This document shows positions 16,697 to 26,214 of a stretch of 64,000 bases of DNA, piece by piece. Below the pieces are notes generated by a model, which was not told the origin of the DNA, did not search any database, and saw nothing but the letters and a program-made list of their open reading frames with translations. Within the stretch, counting starts at the first letter, position 1, and each line of letters starts with the position of its first letter. Source of the stretch: Bradyrhizobium sp. LTSP849. GTDB lineage: Bacteria; Pseudomonadota; Alphaproteobacteria; Rhizobiales; Xanthobacteraceae. The DNA is taken from positions 183,566 to 247,565 of the forward strand of contig NZ_JYMR01000001.1 in NCBI RefSeq assembly GCF_000938255.1. The letters run 5' to 3'. Position numbers and translations under genes: made by a program.

Positions 16697-18745
16697 TCAC
16701 GCCGCGACGCGATGCGCGGCGATGATCTGGTCGGCGGCGCGGCCGGTCACCTCGGCCATGTGGTCGAACTGACGGGTGAAGCTGCCGGCACCTGCCGTGG
16801 CTGAGCGCAGCTCGACGATGAGCTCGCCGATCTCGGCTTCCGGCATCATGGCGCGGACAGAGTCCCAGCCGCTCCAGCCGTCGCGGGTGTCGAAGCCGAG
16901 GATCTGGCCGCGCCGCGCCGACAGGATCGCGTTGATCTTGGCGGTGGCATCGGTCGGACAGACGATCTCGACCATGTGGATCGGCTCCAGCAGCACCGGC
17001 TGGCATTGCGGCAGGCCTTCATTGAGTCCGACCCGCGCCGCCGTGCGGAAGGCGAGGTCGGAGGAATCGACGCTGTGATAGGAGCCGTCGGTCAACGTCA
17101 CCTGCAAATCGGTGACGGGAAAACCCAGCGGACCGCGCACCAGGCCGTCGACGACACCTTCCTCCACCGCCCCGATGTAGTTGCGCGGCACCGCGCCGCC
17201 GACCACCTTCTCGGTGAACTTGAAGCCGTCGCCGCGCGGCATCGGCCTGATGTCGAGCACGACGTCACCGAACTGGCCGTGGCCACCGGACTGCTTCTTG
17301 TGGCGGCCGCGCTGGGTGATCGGCTTGCGGATCGTCTCCTGATAGCCGATCGCAGGCGGATGCGAGGTGAGCTTGATGCCGAAGCGGTCGCGTAGCCGCT
17401 CATTGGCTACACGCAGATGCATCTCGCCCTGCCCCCACAGCACGGTGTCATGGGTCTGGGCGTTCTGGACGACGACGAGTGAGGGATCCTCCTCGTGCAG
17501 CCGTGCCAGCGCCTGGCCGAGCTTGACGTCGTCCTTGCGGTCGACGGCCGCAATCGACGTCGCGAGCACCGGCGGCGTCGGCTCGAGAGCGGCCAGCGCG
17601 GCCGGCTGGGTCTTGCCGCTCGAGACCGTGTCGCCGGTGTTGACCGGATCGAGCTTGGCGAGCGCCACGGTGTCGCCGGGTTCAGCCGAGGCACGCTTGC
17701 TGTCGTAAGCGCCGTTGACGGCGAGGATGCCGGAGATGCGACTGGTTCCGCCGGAGGAGGATTGCAGCGTCGCGCCGTCCTCGAGATGGCCGGCGAGCAA
17801 CCGCGTCAGCGACAGCTTTCCGCCGTGCTGCGAGTGCAGCGTCTTGAAGACGAAGCCGAGCGCGTCCTTCGCGGAGGGTGCGCCTAAACGCTTGACGGTC
17901 TCTGCGATGCCCGGCGCCTCGTGGCGCAGCGCCTTCATCAGGCGCAGCACGCCGTTCTCGCGCGCGGCCGCACCTAACAGCACCGGGCAGATCTGCCCTT
18001 CGCGCAATTCGCGGGCGAGGTCGTCGAACACGGCGTCGCGCGGCGGCTGGATGTCCTCGAGCAATTGCTCCATCAGCGCATCGTCGTGGTCGGCGAGCTT
18101 CTCCAGCATCGAGAAGCGGGCCTCCTTCTCGCGATCGAGATTGCCGCCTTCGAGCGCAACCACCTCGGAGGCCTTGTGCTCGCGATAGATGAAGGCGCGC
18201 TCCAGCGCGAGATCGACGAAGCCTTCAATCAGATCGTCCTTCCAGATCGGAATCTGGCGCAGCACCAGCGGCACGCGCGAGGCCGGCTGAAGCGTTGCGA
18301 GCGTCTCGCGGATGCGCTTGTTGGCGCGGTCGATCTTATTGAGGAACAGGAAGCGCGGGATCTTCAGTTCTTCCAGCTCGCGCAGGATGATCTGGAGCTG
18401 CGGCAGCTTCTTCTCGTCGGCCTCGCAGACCACAACCGCAGCGTCGACAGCGGGAAGTGCTGCGCGCATGTCGTGGGCGAACTCGACGGAACCGGGACAA
18501 TCCAGGAAGGTGTAGCTGTCGCCCATGAAACTCGTGGTGGCGGCAGTGAGCCCAACGGTCATCTTGTGATGACGGGCCTCGGCACTGGCGTCGCCGACGG
18601 AGGTTCCGGCGTCGACGCTGCCGGCGCGCGGGATTGCGCCCGTGCGCGCCAGTATCGCTTCAAGAAGTGTGGTTTTACCGCTTTGGAAAGGGCCCACCAG
18701 CGCAATGCACCGTGGACCTCGGGGACTTCTGACGTCTTGTCCCAT
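16697..18745 (-). CDS. Elongation factor G-like GTPase (divergent paralog)
   Basis: A 682-aa translational GTPase with the EF-G domain order: G domain (residues 13-270), domain II, III, IV (about GRHKKQSGGHGQFGDVVLDI) and V. The P-loop is GPFQSGKTT (18-26), unlike AHIDAGKTT of true EF-G; G3 is DCPGS (82-86), where canonical factors have DTPGH, so the catalytic His is a Ser; G4 NKID is at 136-139. Switch I is also changed. This places it with the poorly understood EF-G-like (FusA2-type) group, not with the ribosomal fusA, which lies with rpsL/tuf. The start at 18745 has AAGGAGG at good spacing; a longer frame to 18826 lacks one. Confidence 0.88.
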   Translation of the reverse strand: MGQDVRSPRGPRCIALVGPFQSGKTTLLEAILARTGAIPRAGSVDAGTSVGDASAEARHHKMTVGLTAATTSFMGDSYTFLDCPGSVEFAHDMRAALPAVDAAVVVCEADEKKLPQLQIILRELEELKIPRFLFLNKIDRANKRIRETLATLQPASRVPLVLRQIPIWKDDLIEGFVDLALERAFIYREHKASEVVALEGGNLDREKEARFSMLEKLADHDDALMEQLLEDIQPPRDAVFDDLARELREGQICPVLLGAAARENGVLRLMKALRHEAPGIAETVKRLGAPSAKDALGFVFKTLHSQHGGKLSLTRLLAGHLEDGATLQSSSGGTSRISGILAVNGAYDSKRASAEPGDTVALAKLDPVNTGDTVSSGKTQPAALAALEPTPPVLATSIAAVDRKDDVKLGQALARLHEEDPSLVVVQNAQTHDTVLWGQGEMHLRVANERLRDRFGIKLTSHPPAIGYQETIRKPITQRGRHKKQSGGHGQFGDVVLDIRPMPRGDGFKFTEKVVGGAVPRNYIGAVEEGVVDGLVRGPLGFPVTDLQVTLTDGSYHSVDSSDLAFRTAARVGLNEGLPQCQPVLLEPIHMVEIVCPTDATAKINAILSARRGQILGFDTRDGWSGWDSVRAMMPEAEIGELIVELRSATAGAGSFTRQFDHMAEVTGRAADQIIAAHRVAA

Positions 18746-18854
18746 TCGCCGCCTCCTTGGTGTGGAGCTCGGCCCATGATTGGGTCGGCAAACGCAGATG
18801 CTCTGCCCGTCCCCGCATTTTGGCAAGCGTCAAACGTCGCTGCGGTGCGTCGTC

Positions 18855-18884
18855 GTGATCGCGCCGGTGGAACGGCGCGATCAC
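18855..18884 (-). terminator. 11-bp hairpin after the DUF992 gene
   Basis: Perfect 11-bp stem GTGATCGCGCC/GGCGCGATCAC with an 8-nt loop, 14 nt after the DUF992 stop codon on the minus strand. No T-run follows, so it may stabilise the 3' end rather than terminate by itself. Confidence 0.4.
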
Positions 18885-18897
18885 GCACGCGAAATCG

Positions 18898-19377
18898 TTA
18901 ACGACCGGGACGAAGTTCCAGGCTTTCGAGGCCGGCCGCGACGTTGAGACCGACCTGGCCCTGCACGCTCAGCGGCTGGAGCGCGATCGAATTGTTGGAG
19001 CCGCCGACCAGCACGTTGCCGCCGAGGCCAACGCCGATCGAGGCGCTGCCCTGCGCGCCGGCATAGTTGCCGGAGAGATCGCCGGGGCCGAGCCGGTTCA
19101 CCGGCGCGAACACGCCCCAGGCGAGCGCCGTCTCCTGGGTGATGCCGAGGTCGAGACCTACTTTACGGATCGTTGCGACGTAACGATCGTCCGGCACACC
19201 ATCGACGCGCAGCACGCAGCCGAGATTGGTGACCGAGCCTACGACGAAGCCGATGCTGGCGCCGCCGCGGCATTCGAGCACGCCCACCTGCACCAGCCGC
19301 GACTGCGCACTGGCGCCCGCGACGGAGGCAACGAGGCTCGCAATGGTGAGCCCGGCGAGGAGGAGTGAGCGGCGCAT
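18898..19377 (-). CDS. DUF992 exported protein
   Basis: A 159-aa protein with signal peptide MRRSLLLAGLTIASLVASVA ending GASA, and the DUF992 body RLVQVGVLECRGGASIGFVV then GSVTNLGCVLRVDG, two conserved Cys probably in a disulfide. The C-terminal half is rich in Gly/Ser with small beta-type repeats (YAGAQGSASIGVGLGGNVLV). The family is confined mostly to alphaproteobacteria and has no assigned function. An upstream in-frame start (19476) is rejected because the signal peptide begins at 19377. Monocistronic. Confidence 0.88.
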   Translation of the reverse strand: MRRSLLLAGLTIASLVASVAGASAQSRLVQVGVLECRGGASIGFVVGSVTNLGCVLRVDGVPDDRYVATIRKVGLDLGITQETALAWGVFAPVNRLGPGDLSGNYAGAQGSASIGVGLGGNVLVGGSNNSIALQPLSVQGQVGLNVAAGLESLELRPGR

Positions 19378-19491
19378 GAAACGTCTCCGGCTATGATTGT
19401 GATGCGAGCATTGGAGGGCGCGGGACAAGCCACGCGGGAGTTCTATGCCACAATAGTTCCGGGGGTGCCAGATCACGCAGGCTTAAAGAAA

Positions 19492-19518
19492 AAAGGGCCC
19501 GCAGCGAGCGGGCCCTTT
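19492..19518 (-). terminator. Intrinsic terminator of the aspartate aminotransferase gene
   Basis: An 11-bp perfect stem AAAGGGCCCGC/GCGGGCCCTTT with loop AGCGA. On the minus strand it begins 24 nt after the aminotransferase stop and runs into TTTTTTCTTT, a classic terminator. Confidence 0.92.
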
Positions 19519-19541
19519 CATGTCAGATCGTTACTGCAGGC

Positions 19542-21217
<1,676 letters not shown>

Positions 21218-21868
21218 ATGTACAAGCTCTATTCGATGCAACGCTCCGGCAACAGCTACAAGGTCCGCCTTGCGCTGGCGCTGCTGAACTTGCCTTACCA
21301 AGCAATCGAGGTGGACATTCTGCGCGGCGAAAGCCGTACGCCCGACTTCCTGTCGAAGAACCCATCCGGCCAGGTGCCGCTGCTCGAGGTCGGCAACGAC
21401 CGTTTCCTCGCCGAGTCCAACGCCATCCTGTGGTACGTCGCCGTCGGCACGCCGCTCGCGCCGGAGAATCGCATCGATCGCGCCGAGGCGCTGCAATGGA
21501 TGTTCTTCGAGCAGCACGCGCTCGAGCCGAATATCGGCGCCGCCTATTTCTGGCTGTCGCTGGTGAAGGGCGGCCGCGACCTCCAAACCCACGCGCTGGA
21601 GGACTGGATGGAGCGCGGCTATGGCGCACTCCAGGTGATGGAGAACCACCTCAAGACCAACGCCTACTTCGCCGCCCGCCAGCTCACGGTCGCCGACATC
21701 GCGCTCTACGGTTACACCCACGTCGCCGAGCGCTGCGACTTCGACCTCTCGACCTTCCCGGCGATCCGGGACTGGCTGAAGCGCGTCGAAGCGACGCCCG
21801 GCTTCGTGGCGATGGACTGGCGCCCGGCCGATGTCGAGGACCCCGCCAGTATCGCGGCCGGGGCCTGA
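21218..21868 (+). CDS. Glutathione S-transferase family protein
   Basis: A 216-aa two-domain GST. The thioredoxin-like N-terminal domain begins MYKLYSMQRSGNSYKVRLAL with the catalytic-position Ser in RSGNS; the cis-Pro is in SGQVPLLEV and the glutathione-binding ESNAILWYV follows. The all-helical C-terminal domain has the N-capping box region LTVADIALYGYTHVAERCDF. Probable role is conjugation or reduction of electrophiles in the cytosol; the substrate is unknown. The frame extends further upstream but the fold starts at 21218. It is a single gene, divergent from aatA. Confidence 0.93.
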   Translation: MYKLYSMQRSGNSYKVRLALALLNLPYQAIEVDILRGESRTPDFLSKNPSGQVPLLEVGNDRFLAESNAILWYVAVGTPLAPENRIDRAEALQWMFFEQHALEPNIGAAYFWLSLVKGGRDLQTHALEDWMERGYGALQVMENHLKTNAYFAARQLTVADIALYGYTHVAERCDFDLSTFPAIRDWLKRVEATPGFVAMDWRPADVEDPASIAAGA

Positions 21869-22022
21869 AAACCGGTTCGGCGTTAAGAAATAGCGGGCAT
21901 AGCGTTAACCTTTGCCGCAATCTCGCCATTTTAGCAGGATTGCCGCCCCAATATTGCCGGTTGGAATTGTGAAGTTGTGTGACGTCGCGAGTGATTCGCT
22001 CGCACGTTGAAGGATTTAGACC

Positions 22023-22199
22023 ATGATTCGGGCGTCCGGCACGGTCGGCTTTCAGGGCCGATCCGCGATTGCCGCCTCCTCCCGGTTGACCCACGCCGTG
22101 GCGGCCTCGCTGGCCATCGCGGCGCTGTCGCTGTGTCTGATCGTCACCCTCACGGTGCTGACCACCAAGGCGACCATGGCGATGGGCCTGCCGATCTGA
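22023..22199 (+). CDS. Small single-pass membrane protein (58 aa)
   Basis: A 58-codon frame, MIRASGTVGFQGRSAIAASS then RLTHAVAASLAIAALSLCLIVTLTVLTT: a short polar N terminus and one long hydrophobic helix. No domain is recognised. It sits in a 400-bp gap between the GST gene and the PAS gene together with a second tiny membrane frame. Coding status rests on the well-formed helix, so it is moderately supported. Confidence 0.5.
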   Translation: MIRASGTVGFQGRSAIAASSRLTHAVAASLAIAALSLCLIVTLTVLTTKATMAMGLPI

Positions 22200-22272
22200 T
22201 CCCCGTTTCGTCCTCGATCAGCCTTCAAGGCGCCCTGTGAATCGGCGCCGACAGGCACGCGGCAGGACATCC

Positions 22273-22419
22273 ATGAAGTCACCGGCGGCACTCGTTGCAA
22301 TAGCCCTGACTGCGGCCATCCTGGTCGCGGCATCGCTGTTGATCGTGACGGGCACGCGCAAGGCCGTCGGCATCTCGACGCTGCACGCGCCGGTGCTCGT
22401 CGTCCGCCACAACACGTGA
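22273..22419 (+). CDS. Small single-pass membrane protein (48 aa)
   Basis: A 48-aa frame beginning MKSPAALVAIALTAAILVAA, a hydrophobic helix followed by a short basic stretch TGTRKAVG and a polar tail. It could be a membrane peptide or a cleaved secretion signal with a short product. The sequence GCAGGAC is a weak ribosome site. Unknown function; only 74 nt from the preceding small frame, same strand. Confidence 0.4.
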   Translation: MKSPAALVAIALTAAILVAASLLIVTGTRKAVGISTLHAPVLVVRHNT

Positions 22420-22566
22420 CGCCGGTCGATTTGGCCTAAAATCATTTGAAAGCTTTGCGCCGGGTCGCAAGCACGCCTTAAGCACCGCGCGCGAATTGCG
22501 TGGCGATCGCGCAACGATCGGTCAGTCTCGCGGTCTTAACTCGTTCAGGGAGGAGCGAGACAGGCC

Positions 22567-23379
22567 ATGCGGTTCGGATGGCGAGCGATCTCCGGTCCGG
22601 CGCTGACGGCAGCGACCGCGCTGCTGGCGATCATGCTCGACCGCCATCTTCCGGTTCTCTCGCTTGCGCCGCTGTTCGTCTGCATTGTTGCGCTTGCCGG
22701 TTCGCTCTCGGGCTTCGCGTCCGCGCTCGGCAGCGCCACCATCGCCGTGATCGGCGCGGCGCTGCTTTCTCTCCGCCATCGCACCATGCCGGGCTTTGAC
22801 GAGGCCGATCTGGTGCAGCTCGGCCTGCTCGCGATCACGACCGCCGGCACCGCCGCCATCACCGGCCTGATGCGCGAGCGCCTGCTCGACGCATTCGCCG
22901 CCGAGCAGCGCAACCACGCCACCGCCGCGCGGCTGTCGGCCGCGCTCGACCAGGTCGATATCGGCATCGTGCTGCTCGATGCCGAGACCCGCGCCGAATT
23001 CATCAATCGTGCGTTCCGCGATTATTTTGCGCTGCCGGACGAAAAGGCCGACAACAAGCCGCCGTTCATCGCGCTGATGTATCACGGCCGCGACACCGGC
23101 GCGTTCGAACTGCCGGAGGATGAGTTGAGCGCCTTCATCGCGCAGCGCATGGAGATGGTGCGGATCGGCGACGCCACGCCGATCAATATCAATCTTGCCA
23201 ACGGCGAGGTGTTGCGCTTCGTCTGCACCGCGTTGCCCGATGGCGGGCGCATGTTGAGCTACACGCCGGTGACCGACCTCGTGCGCCACACCGATACGCC
23301 CGCACGCGCCGATTACTACCGTTCGCTGCGCGATCCCACGGGCCGCAAGCTGATGCGTTATCTGCGGGTCGCTGAGTAG
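22567..23379 (+). CDS. Membrane-anchored PAS-domain protein
   Basis: A 270-aa protein with three to four N-terminal membrane helices (residues 8-105, resembling the KdpD-type DUF4118 anchor: DRHLPVLSLAPLFVCIVALA), a short linker helix RERLLDAFAAEQRNHATAAR, then a PAS domain of the PAS-7 type from about residue 127 (LSAALDQVDIGIVLLDAETR, AEFINRAFRDYFALPD, GGRMLSYTPVTDL). No kinase, GGDEF or methyltransferase output follows, so it may be a sensor that signals through a partner. It ends with a short tail at residue 270, so the output may have been lost in evolution or never existed. Confidence 0.82.
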   Translation: MRFGWRAISGPALTAATALLAIMLDRHLPVLSLAPLFVCIVALAGSLSGFASALGSATIAVIGAALLSLRHRTMPGFDEADLVQLGLLAITTAGTAAITGLMRERLLDAFAAEQRNHATAARLSAALDQVDIGIVLLDAETRAEFINRAFRDYFALPDEKADNKPPFIALMYHGRDTGAFELPEDELSAFIAQRMEMVRIGDATPININLANGEVLRFVCTALPDGGRMLSYTPVTDLVRHTDTPARADYYRSLRDPTGRKLMRYLRVAE

Positions 23380-23459
23380 TGCGACAACGCGATTGATCCG
23401 CGCGCCTATCATCACGTATGAAGGACGCTTCATCGGCTTTTCGATCGTGGAATTTTCAG

Positions 23460-23915
23460 ATGTCGCTCACCATTCGCTCCGTCACACGGCAGGACTACGA
23501 TCAATGGCTGCCACTGTGGGACGGCTACAACGCCTTCTACGGCCGCTCGGGCCCGACTGCGCTTGCGCCCGAGATCACGCGCGTGACCTGGCAACGCTTC
23601 TTCGACGCCTATGAGCCGGTGCATGCGCTGGTCGCCGAGAGCGAGGGCCGCCTGCTCGGGCTGACGCACTATCTGTTTCATCGCAGCACCACCGCGATCG
23701 AGCCGTCGTGTTACTTGCAGGACCTGTTCACGCTTGAGGCCTCACGTGGCAAGGGCGTCGCCTCGGCGCTGATTAACGGCGTGTACGAGCGCGCCAAGCT
23801 CGCGGGATCACCGCGCGTCTATTGGCAGACGCATGAAACCAATGTCACGGCGCAGAGCCTGTACGACAAGGTCGCGGAACGCTCCGGCTTCATCGTCTAT
23901 CGCAAGATATTCTGA
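23460..23915 (+). CDS. GNAT-family N-acetyltransferase
   Basis: A 151-aa acetyltransferase. It begins MSLTIRSVTRQDYDQWLPLW; the acetyl-CoA loop is seen as LQDLFTLEASRGKGVASALI (R-G-K-G-V-A, motif A), followed by the motif B region VYWQTHETNVTAQSLYDKVA. Probable small-molecule amine acetylation; the substrate is not evident. An earlier in-frame ATG (23418) is not part of the fold. It stands 80 nt after the PAS gene and has no clear operon partner. Confidence 0.9.
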   Translation: MSLTIRSVTRQDYDQWLPLWDGYNAFYGRSGPTALAPEITRVTWQRFFDAYEPVHALVAESEGRLLGLTHYLFHRSTTAIEPSCYLQDLFTLEASRGKGVASALINGVYERAKLAGSPRVYWQTHETNVTAQSLYDKVAERSGFIVYRKIF

Positions 23916-24174
23916 TCCCGCTGCGGGAGCCCTGTGGATAACTTTGCTTGTCACCCGCGCGTAACACTCCGGGGCTAGGTTGCGCCTGCGTCTGATCAGG
24001 CCCCCCCGTCACCGATCAAGCGCCCAAGCGGTCCCCGTCAGTCGCCGCGTCTGACTGGGGCCGCATTTTTTTGTCCGCGGTTCCTTTCAGCATGGCAGCA
24101 ACGCGGGCGACGGCTTGCCGGTGCAGCGCGCCACGGTCACAATGGGCCCCTGCTTTCTTCTGACAGGATTCCCC

Positions 24175-25116
24175 ATGGAAATTCGTAATCTCGGCGGCTC
24201 CGGCCTGCGCGTCTCTGCGGTCGGGCTCGGCTGCAACAATTTCGGCCAGCGCACCGATCTGGAGGCCTCGCGCAAGGTGATCCACCGCGCGATCGATCTC
24301 GGCATCACGCTGTTCGACACCGCCGACATCTATGCGGGCCAGGGCGGCTCGGAGACGGTGCTCGGCACCGTGCTCGGCGACCGCCGCAAGGACATCGTGC
24401 TCGCCACCAAATATTCCAAGCCGATGGCGGCCGACGGGACCAAGCAGGGCGCCTCGCGCCGCTACATCATGAACGCGGTCGAGGCCAGCCTGACGCGGCT
24501 CAAGACCGACTACATCGATCTCTACCAGCAGCACGATTACGATCCGCTGACGCCAATGGAAGAGACGCTGCGCGCGCTCGACGATCTGATCCGCCAGGGC
24601 AAGGTCCGCTACATCGGCAATTCGAACTTTCCGGCCTGGCGCATCGCCGAAGCCGAGTTCACCGCGCGCGCGATGAATGTCAGCCGCTTCGTCTCGGCCC
24701 AGGACGAATACAGTCTCGTGGTGCGCGACATCGAGAAGGATTTGCTGCCGGCCGCGCAGGAATACAAGCTCGGCCTGTTGCCGTTCTTCCCACTCGCGAG
24801 CGGCCTGCTCACCGGCAAGTACCAGCGCGGTGCCGCCGCACCCGCCGACACGCGCTTTGGCAAGGCGCCGGCGCTGCGCGACCGCTACGTCACGCCGCGC
24901 AACGAGGACATCGTCGAAAAGCTCCAGGCCTTTGCCAAAGCCCGCGGCCATTCGATGCTCGAGCTTGCCTTCTCCTGGCTCGCCGCGCGCCCGCAGGTGT
25001 CGAGCGTGATCGCGGGCGCCACCCGCGTCGAGCAGGTCGAGGAGAACGTCAAGGCGATCGCCTGGAAACTCTCTGCCGAGGATCTCGCCGAGATCGACAA
25101 GATCACGATGGGCTGA
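24175..25116 (+). CDS. Aldo/keto reductase
   Basis: A 313-aa NADPH-dependent TIM-barrel oxidoreductase of the YajO/Kvbeta-like group. Visible: MEIRNLGGSGLRVSAVGLGC, catalytic Asp/Tyr in LFDTADIYAGQGGSETVLG, catalytic Lys in LATKYSKPM, His in DLYQQHDYDPLTPMEETL, the Asn and Gln contacts of IGNSNFPAW and FVSAQDEYSLV, and the NADPH loop SVIAGATRVEQVEENVKAI. The physiological carbonyl substrate is unknown. It converges on the monooxygenase gene with 15 nt between them. Confidence 0.94.
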   Translation: MEIRNLGGSGLRVSAVGLGCNNFGQRTDLEASRKVIHRAIDLGITLFDTADIYAGQGGSETVLGTVLGDRRKDIVLATKYSKPMAADGTKQGASRRYIMNAVEASLTRLKTDYIDLYQQHDYDPLTPMEETLRALDDLIRQGKVRYIGNSNFPAWRIAEAEFTARAMNVSRFVSAQDEYSLVVRDIEKDLLPAAQEYKLGLLPFFPLASGLLTGKYQRGAAAPADTRFGKAPALRDRYVTPRNEDIVEKLQAFAKARGHSMLELAFSWLAARPQVSSVIAGATRVEQVEENVKAIAWKLSAEDLAEIDKITMG

Positions 25117-25131
25117 TTTTGCGGCGCGGCG

Positions 25132-25455
25132 CTACTTGGCGCCGCGTCCCGCCGTCTGCATCACCTCAAAACCTTCGAACTGGGGATGGCCGAGATAGAG
25201 CGGCTTGTTGTCGCCGGCGCGAGCATGCGCCGCACGGAACGCCTCCGACTTGGTCCAGGCCTCGAACGCCGCGTGATTGGCCCACACGGTGTGCGAGGCA
25301 TACAGCGTATGGTCCTCGAGCTCGGGTCCCCGCAGCAGATGGAATTCGACGAAGCCCGGCACCTTGTCCAGATGCGTGTCGCGCGACGCCCAGACCTGCT
25401 CGAAGGCGGCCTCCGATCCTTTTGTGACGCGAAATCGGTTCATGGCGATGTACAT
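25132..25455 (-). CDS. Antibiotic-biosynthesis-monooxygenase-fold protein (HmoA/IsdG-like)
   Basis: A 107-aa ABM-superfamily protein: MYIAMNRFRVTKGSEAAFEQ, then a VPGFVEFHLLRG core strand and HTVWANHAAFEAWTKSEAFR, the pattern of heme-degrading HmoA-type proteins (N near residue 6, W and H in the active-site region). Heme cleavage is therefore plausible but not proven; some relatives are quinol oxygenases. AGGAG lies 9 nt before the ATG at 25455. It is the last gene of a minus-strand run downstream of the DUF559/REP region. Confidence 0.82.
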   Translation of the reverse strand: MYIAMNRFRVTKGSEAAFEQVWASRDTHLDKVPGFVEFHLLRGPELEDHTLYASHTVWANHAAFEAWTKSEAFRAAHARAGDNKPLYLGHPQFEGFEVMQTAGRGAK

Positions 25456-25483
25456 ACGGGTGGTCTCCTGAAGTGAGGGAGGC

Positions 25484-25704
25484 ACCGCCCTCTCACTCCC
25501 TCGCCCCGTTCTTACGGGGAGAGGGTGGGGTGAGGGGCTGCCTCCGCGAGCTAGGTTTGAATTGTAGTCGATGCGCGTGATGCGCGCACGGTCGTTGTGC
25601 GAGTCGGATGGACCGCCGTCTTGGCAAACGATGGGCCTTGCCCCTCACCCGGATCGCTGCGCGATCCGACCTCTCCCCGCAAAAGAGCGGGGAGAGGTTG
25701 AGAA
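25484..25704. repeat. REP doublet (REPIN-like) containing a DUF559 remnant
   Basis: Left half CCTCGCCCCGTTCTTACGGG with GGGTGGGGTGAGGGGC, right half TTGCCCCTCACCCGG with CCTCTCCCCGCAAAAGAGCG: two hairpin elements facing each other. Both ends match those flanking the intact DUF559 gene (25750-26219) almost base for base, but the middle is about 250 nt shorter. This is the arrangement expected of a non-autonomous derivative of the gene-bearing unit. Confidence 0.85.
25537..25649 (-). pseudogene. Internally deleted remnant of a DUF559 gene
   Basis: Between the two REP halves the DNA still matches both ends of the neighbouring DUF559 gene: near 25551-25566 (GGTTTGAATTGTA, its 3' end) and 25590-25612 (TCGTTGTGCGAGTCGGATGG, close to its 5' end). 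The catalytic core is missing. On the minus strand the decayed N terminus can still be read as RRSIRLAQRPCAHHAHRLQ beside the intact gene's KSIRRARRLRVDQTDAETV. It is a deletion derivative and not a working gene. Confidence 0.7.
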
Positions 25705-25765
25705 CCGCCTCCACGGACAATCTAATTGGCCGTCCGAGGCCAGGGACGAACTGCCCTCTCGCACC

Positions 25766-25805
25766 CTCGCCCCGTTCTTACGGGGAGAGGGTGGGGTGAG
25801 GGGCT
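25766..25805. repeat. REP element at the 3' flank of the DUF559 gene
   Basis: Hairpin CCCCGttcttaCGGGG followed by AGAGGGTGGGGTGAGGGGC. It supplies the last codons (HPTLSP) and the TAA stop of the DUF559 gene. It is inverted relative to the element at 26154-26214. Confidence 0.85.
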
Positions 25806-26149
25806 GCCTCCGCGAGTTCGGTTTGAATTGTAATGAGAACGCCGTCGATATTGCCCAGCACGTCGTTGTTCCAGAAGCGAAGGATCTTGTAGTCTTTCTC
25901 TCTCAGGCGTTCGTCTCGAATCGCATCTGCTGCGGACTCATTGTGCTGTCCACCGTCGACTTCAATGATGAGCCGCTTCTCCCGGCAGACGAAATCACAG
26001 ATGTAGCCGGCGATGGGCTCTTGCCTCACGAACTTGTTGCCATCGATCCTCCGATTGCGGATGCGATTCCAGAGAACCGTCTCTGCATCCGTCTGATCGA
26101 CGCGCAGTCGTCGTGCGCGTCGGATGGACTTCTCATCGTGGCCACGCAT
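25778..26149 (-). CDS. DUF559 (Vsr-like, PD-(D/E)XK-type) nuclease-domain protein inside inverted REPs
   Basis: A 123-aa protein. Core: AETVLWNRIRNRRIDGNKFV, RQEPIAGYICDFVCREKRL and IIEVDGGQHNESAADAIRDE, with D52, E63, D65 and H69 as probable active-site residues of the Vsr/DUF559 endonuclease-like fold. The last part (KILRFWNNDVLGNIDGVL) is the conserved C-terminal strand and helix. Its C-terminal six residues and stop are encoded by a REP element, and another REP in inverted orientation lies 5-65 nt upstream of the start. A longer frame to 26221 runs into that repeat and is rejected. Known members have no firm biological role; here the gene behaves as cargo or driver of a repeat unit. Confidence 0.88.
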   Translation of the reverse strand: MRGHDEKSIRRARRLRVDQTDAETVLWNRIRNRRIDGNKFVRQEPIAGYICDFVCREKRLIIEVDGGQHNESAADAIRDERLREKDYKILRFWNNDVLGNIDGVLITIQTELAEAAPHPTLSP

Positions 26150-26153
26150 TGCC

Positions 26154-26214
26154 TTGCCCCTCACCCGGATCGCTACGCGATCCGACCTCTCCCCGCAGAA
26201 GAGCGGGGAGAGGT
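26154..26214. repeat. REP element at the 5' flank of the DUF559 gene
   Basis: TTGCCCCTCACCCGG, an inner palindrome GGATCGCTACGCGATCC, and a hairpin CCTCTCCCCG...CGGGGAGAGG. It faces the element at 25766-25805 and reaches exactly to the stop codon region of the DUF1501 gene. Confidence 0.85.

Noticed and set aside
18855..18884. Strong intrinsic terminator after DUF992
   Set aside because: Stem is perfect but no T-run follows, so only low-confidence terminator status is given.
25493..25720. 75-codon frame in the REP doublet beside the DUF559 gene
   Set aside because: The reading frame is made of REP sequence plus scraps of a DUF559 gene; called a deletion remnant.
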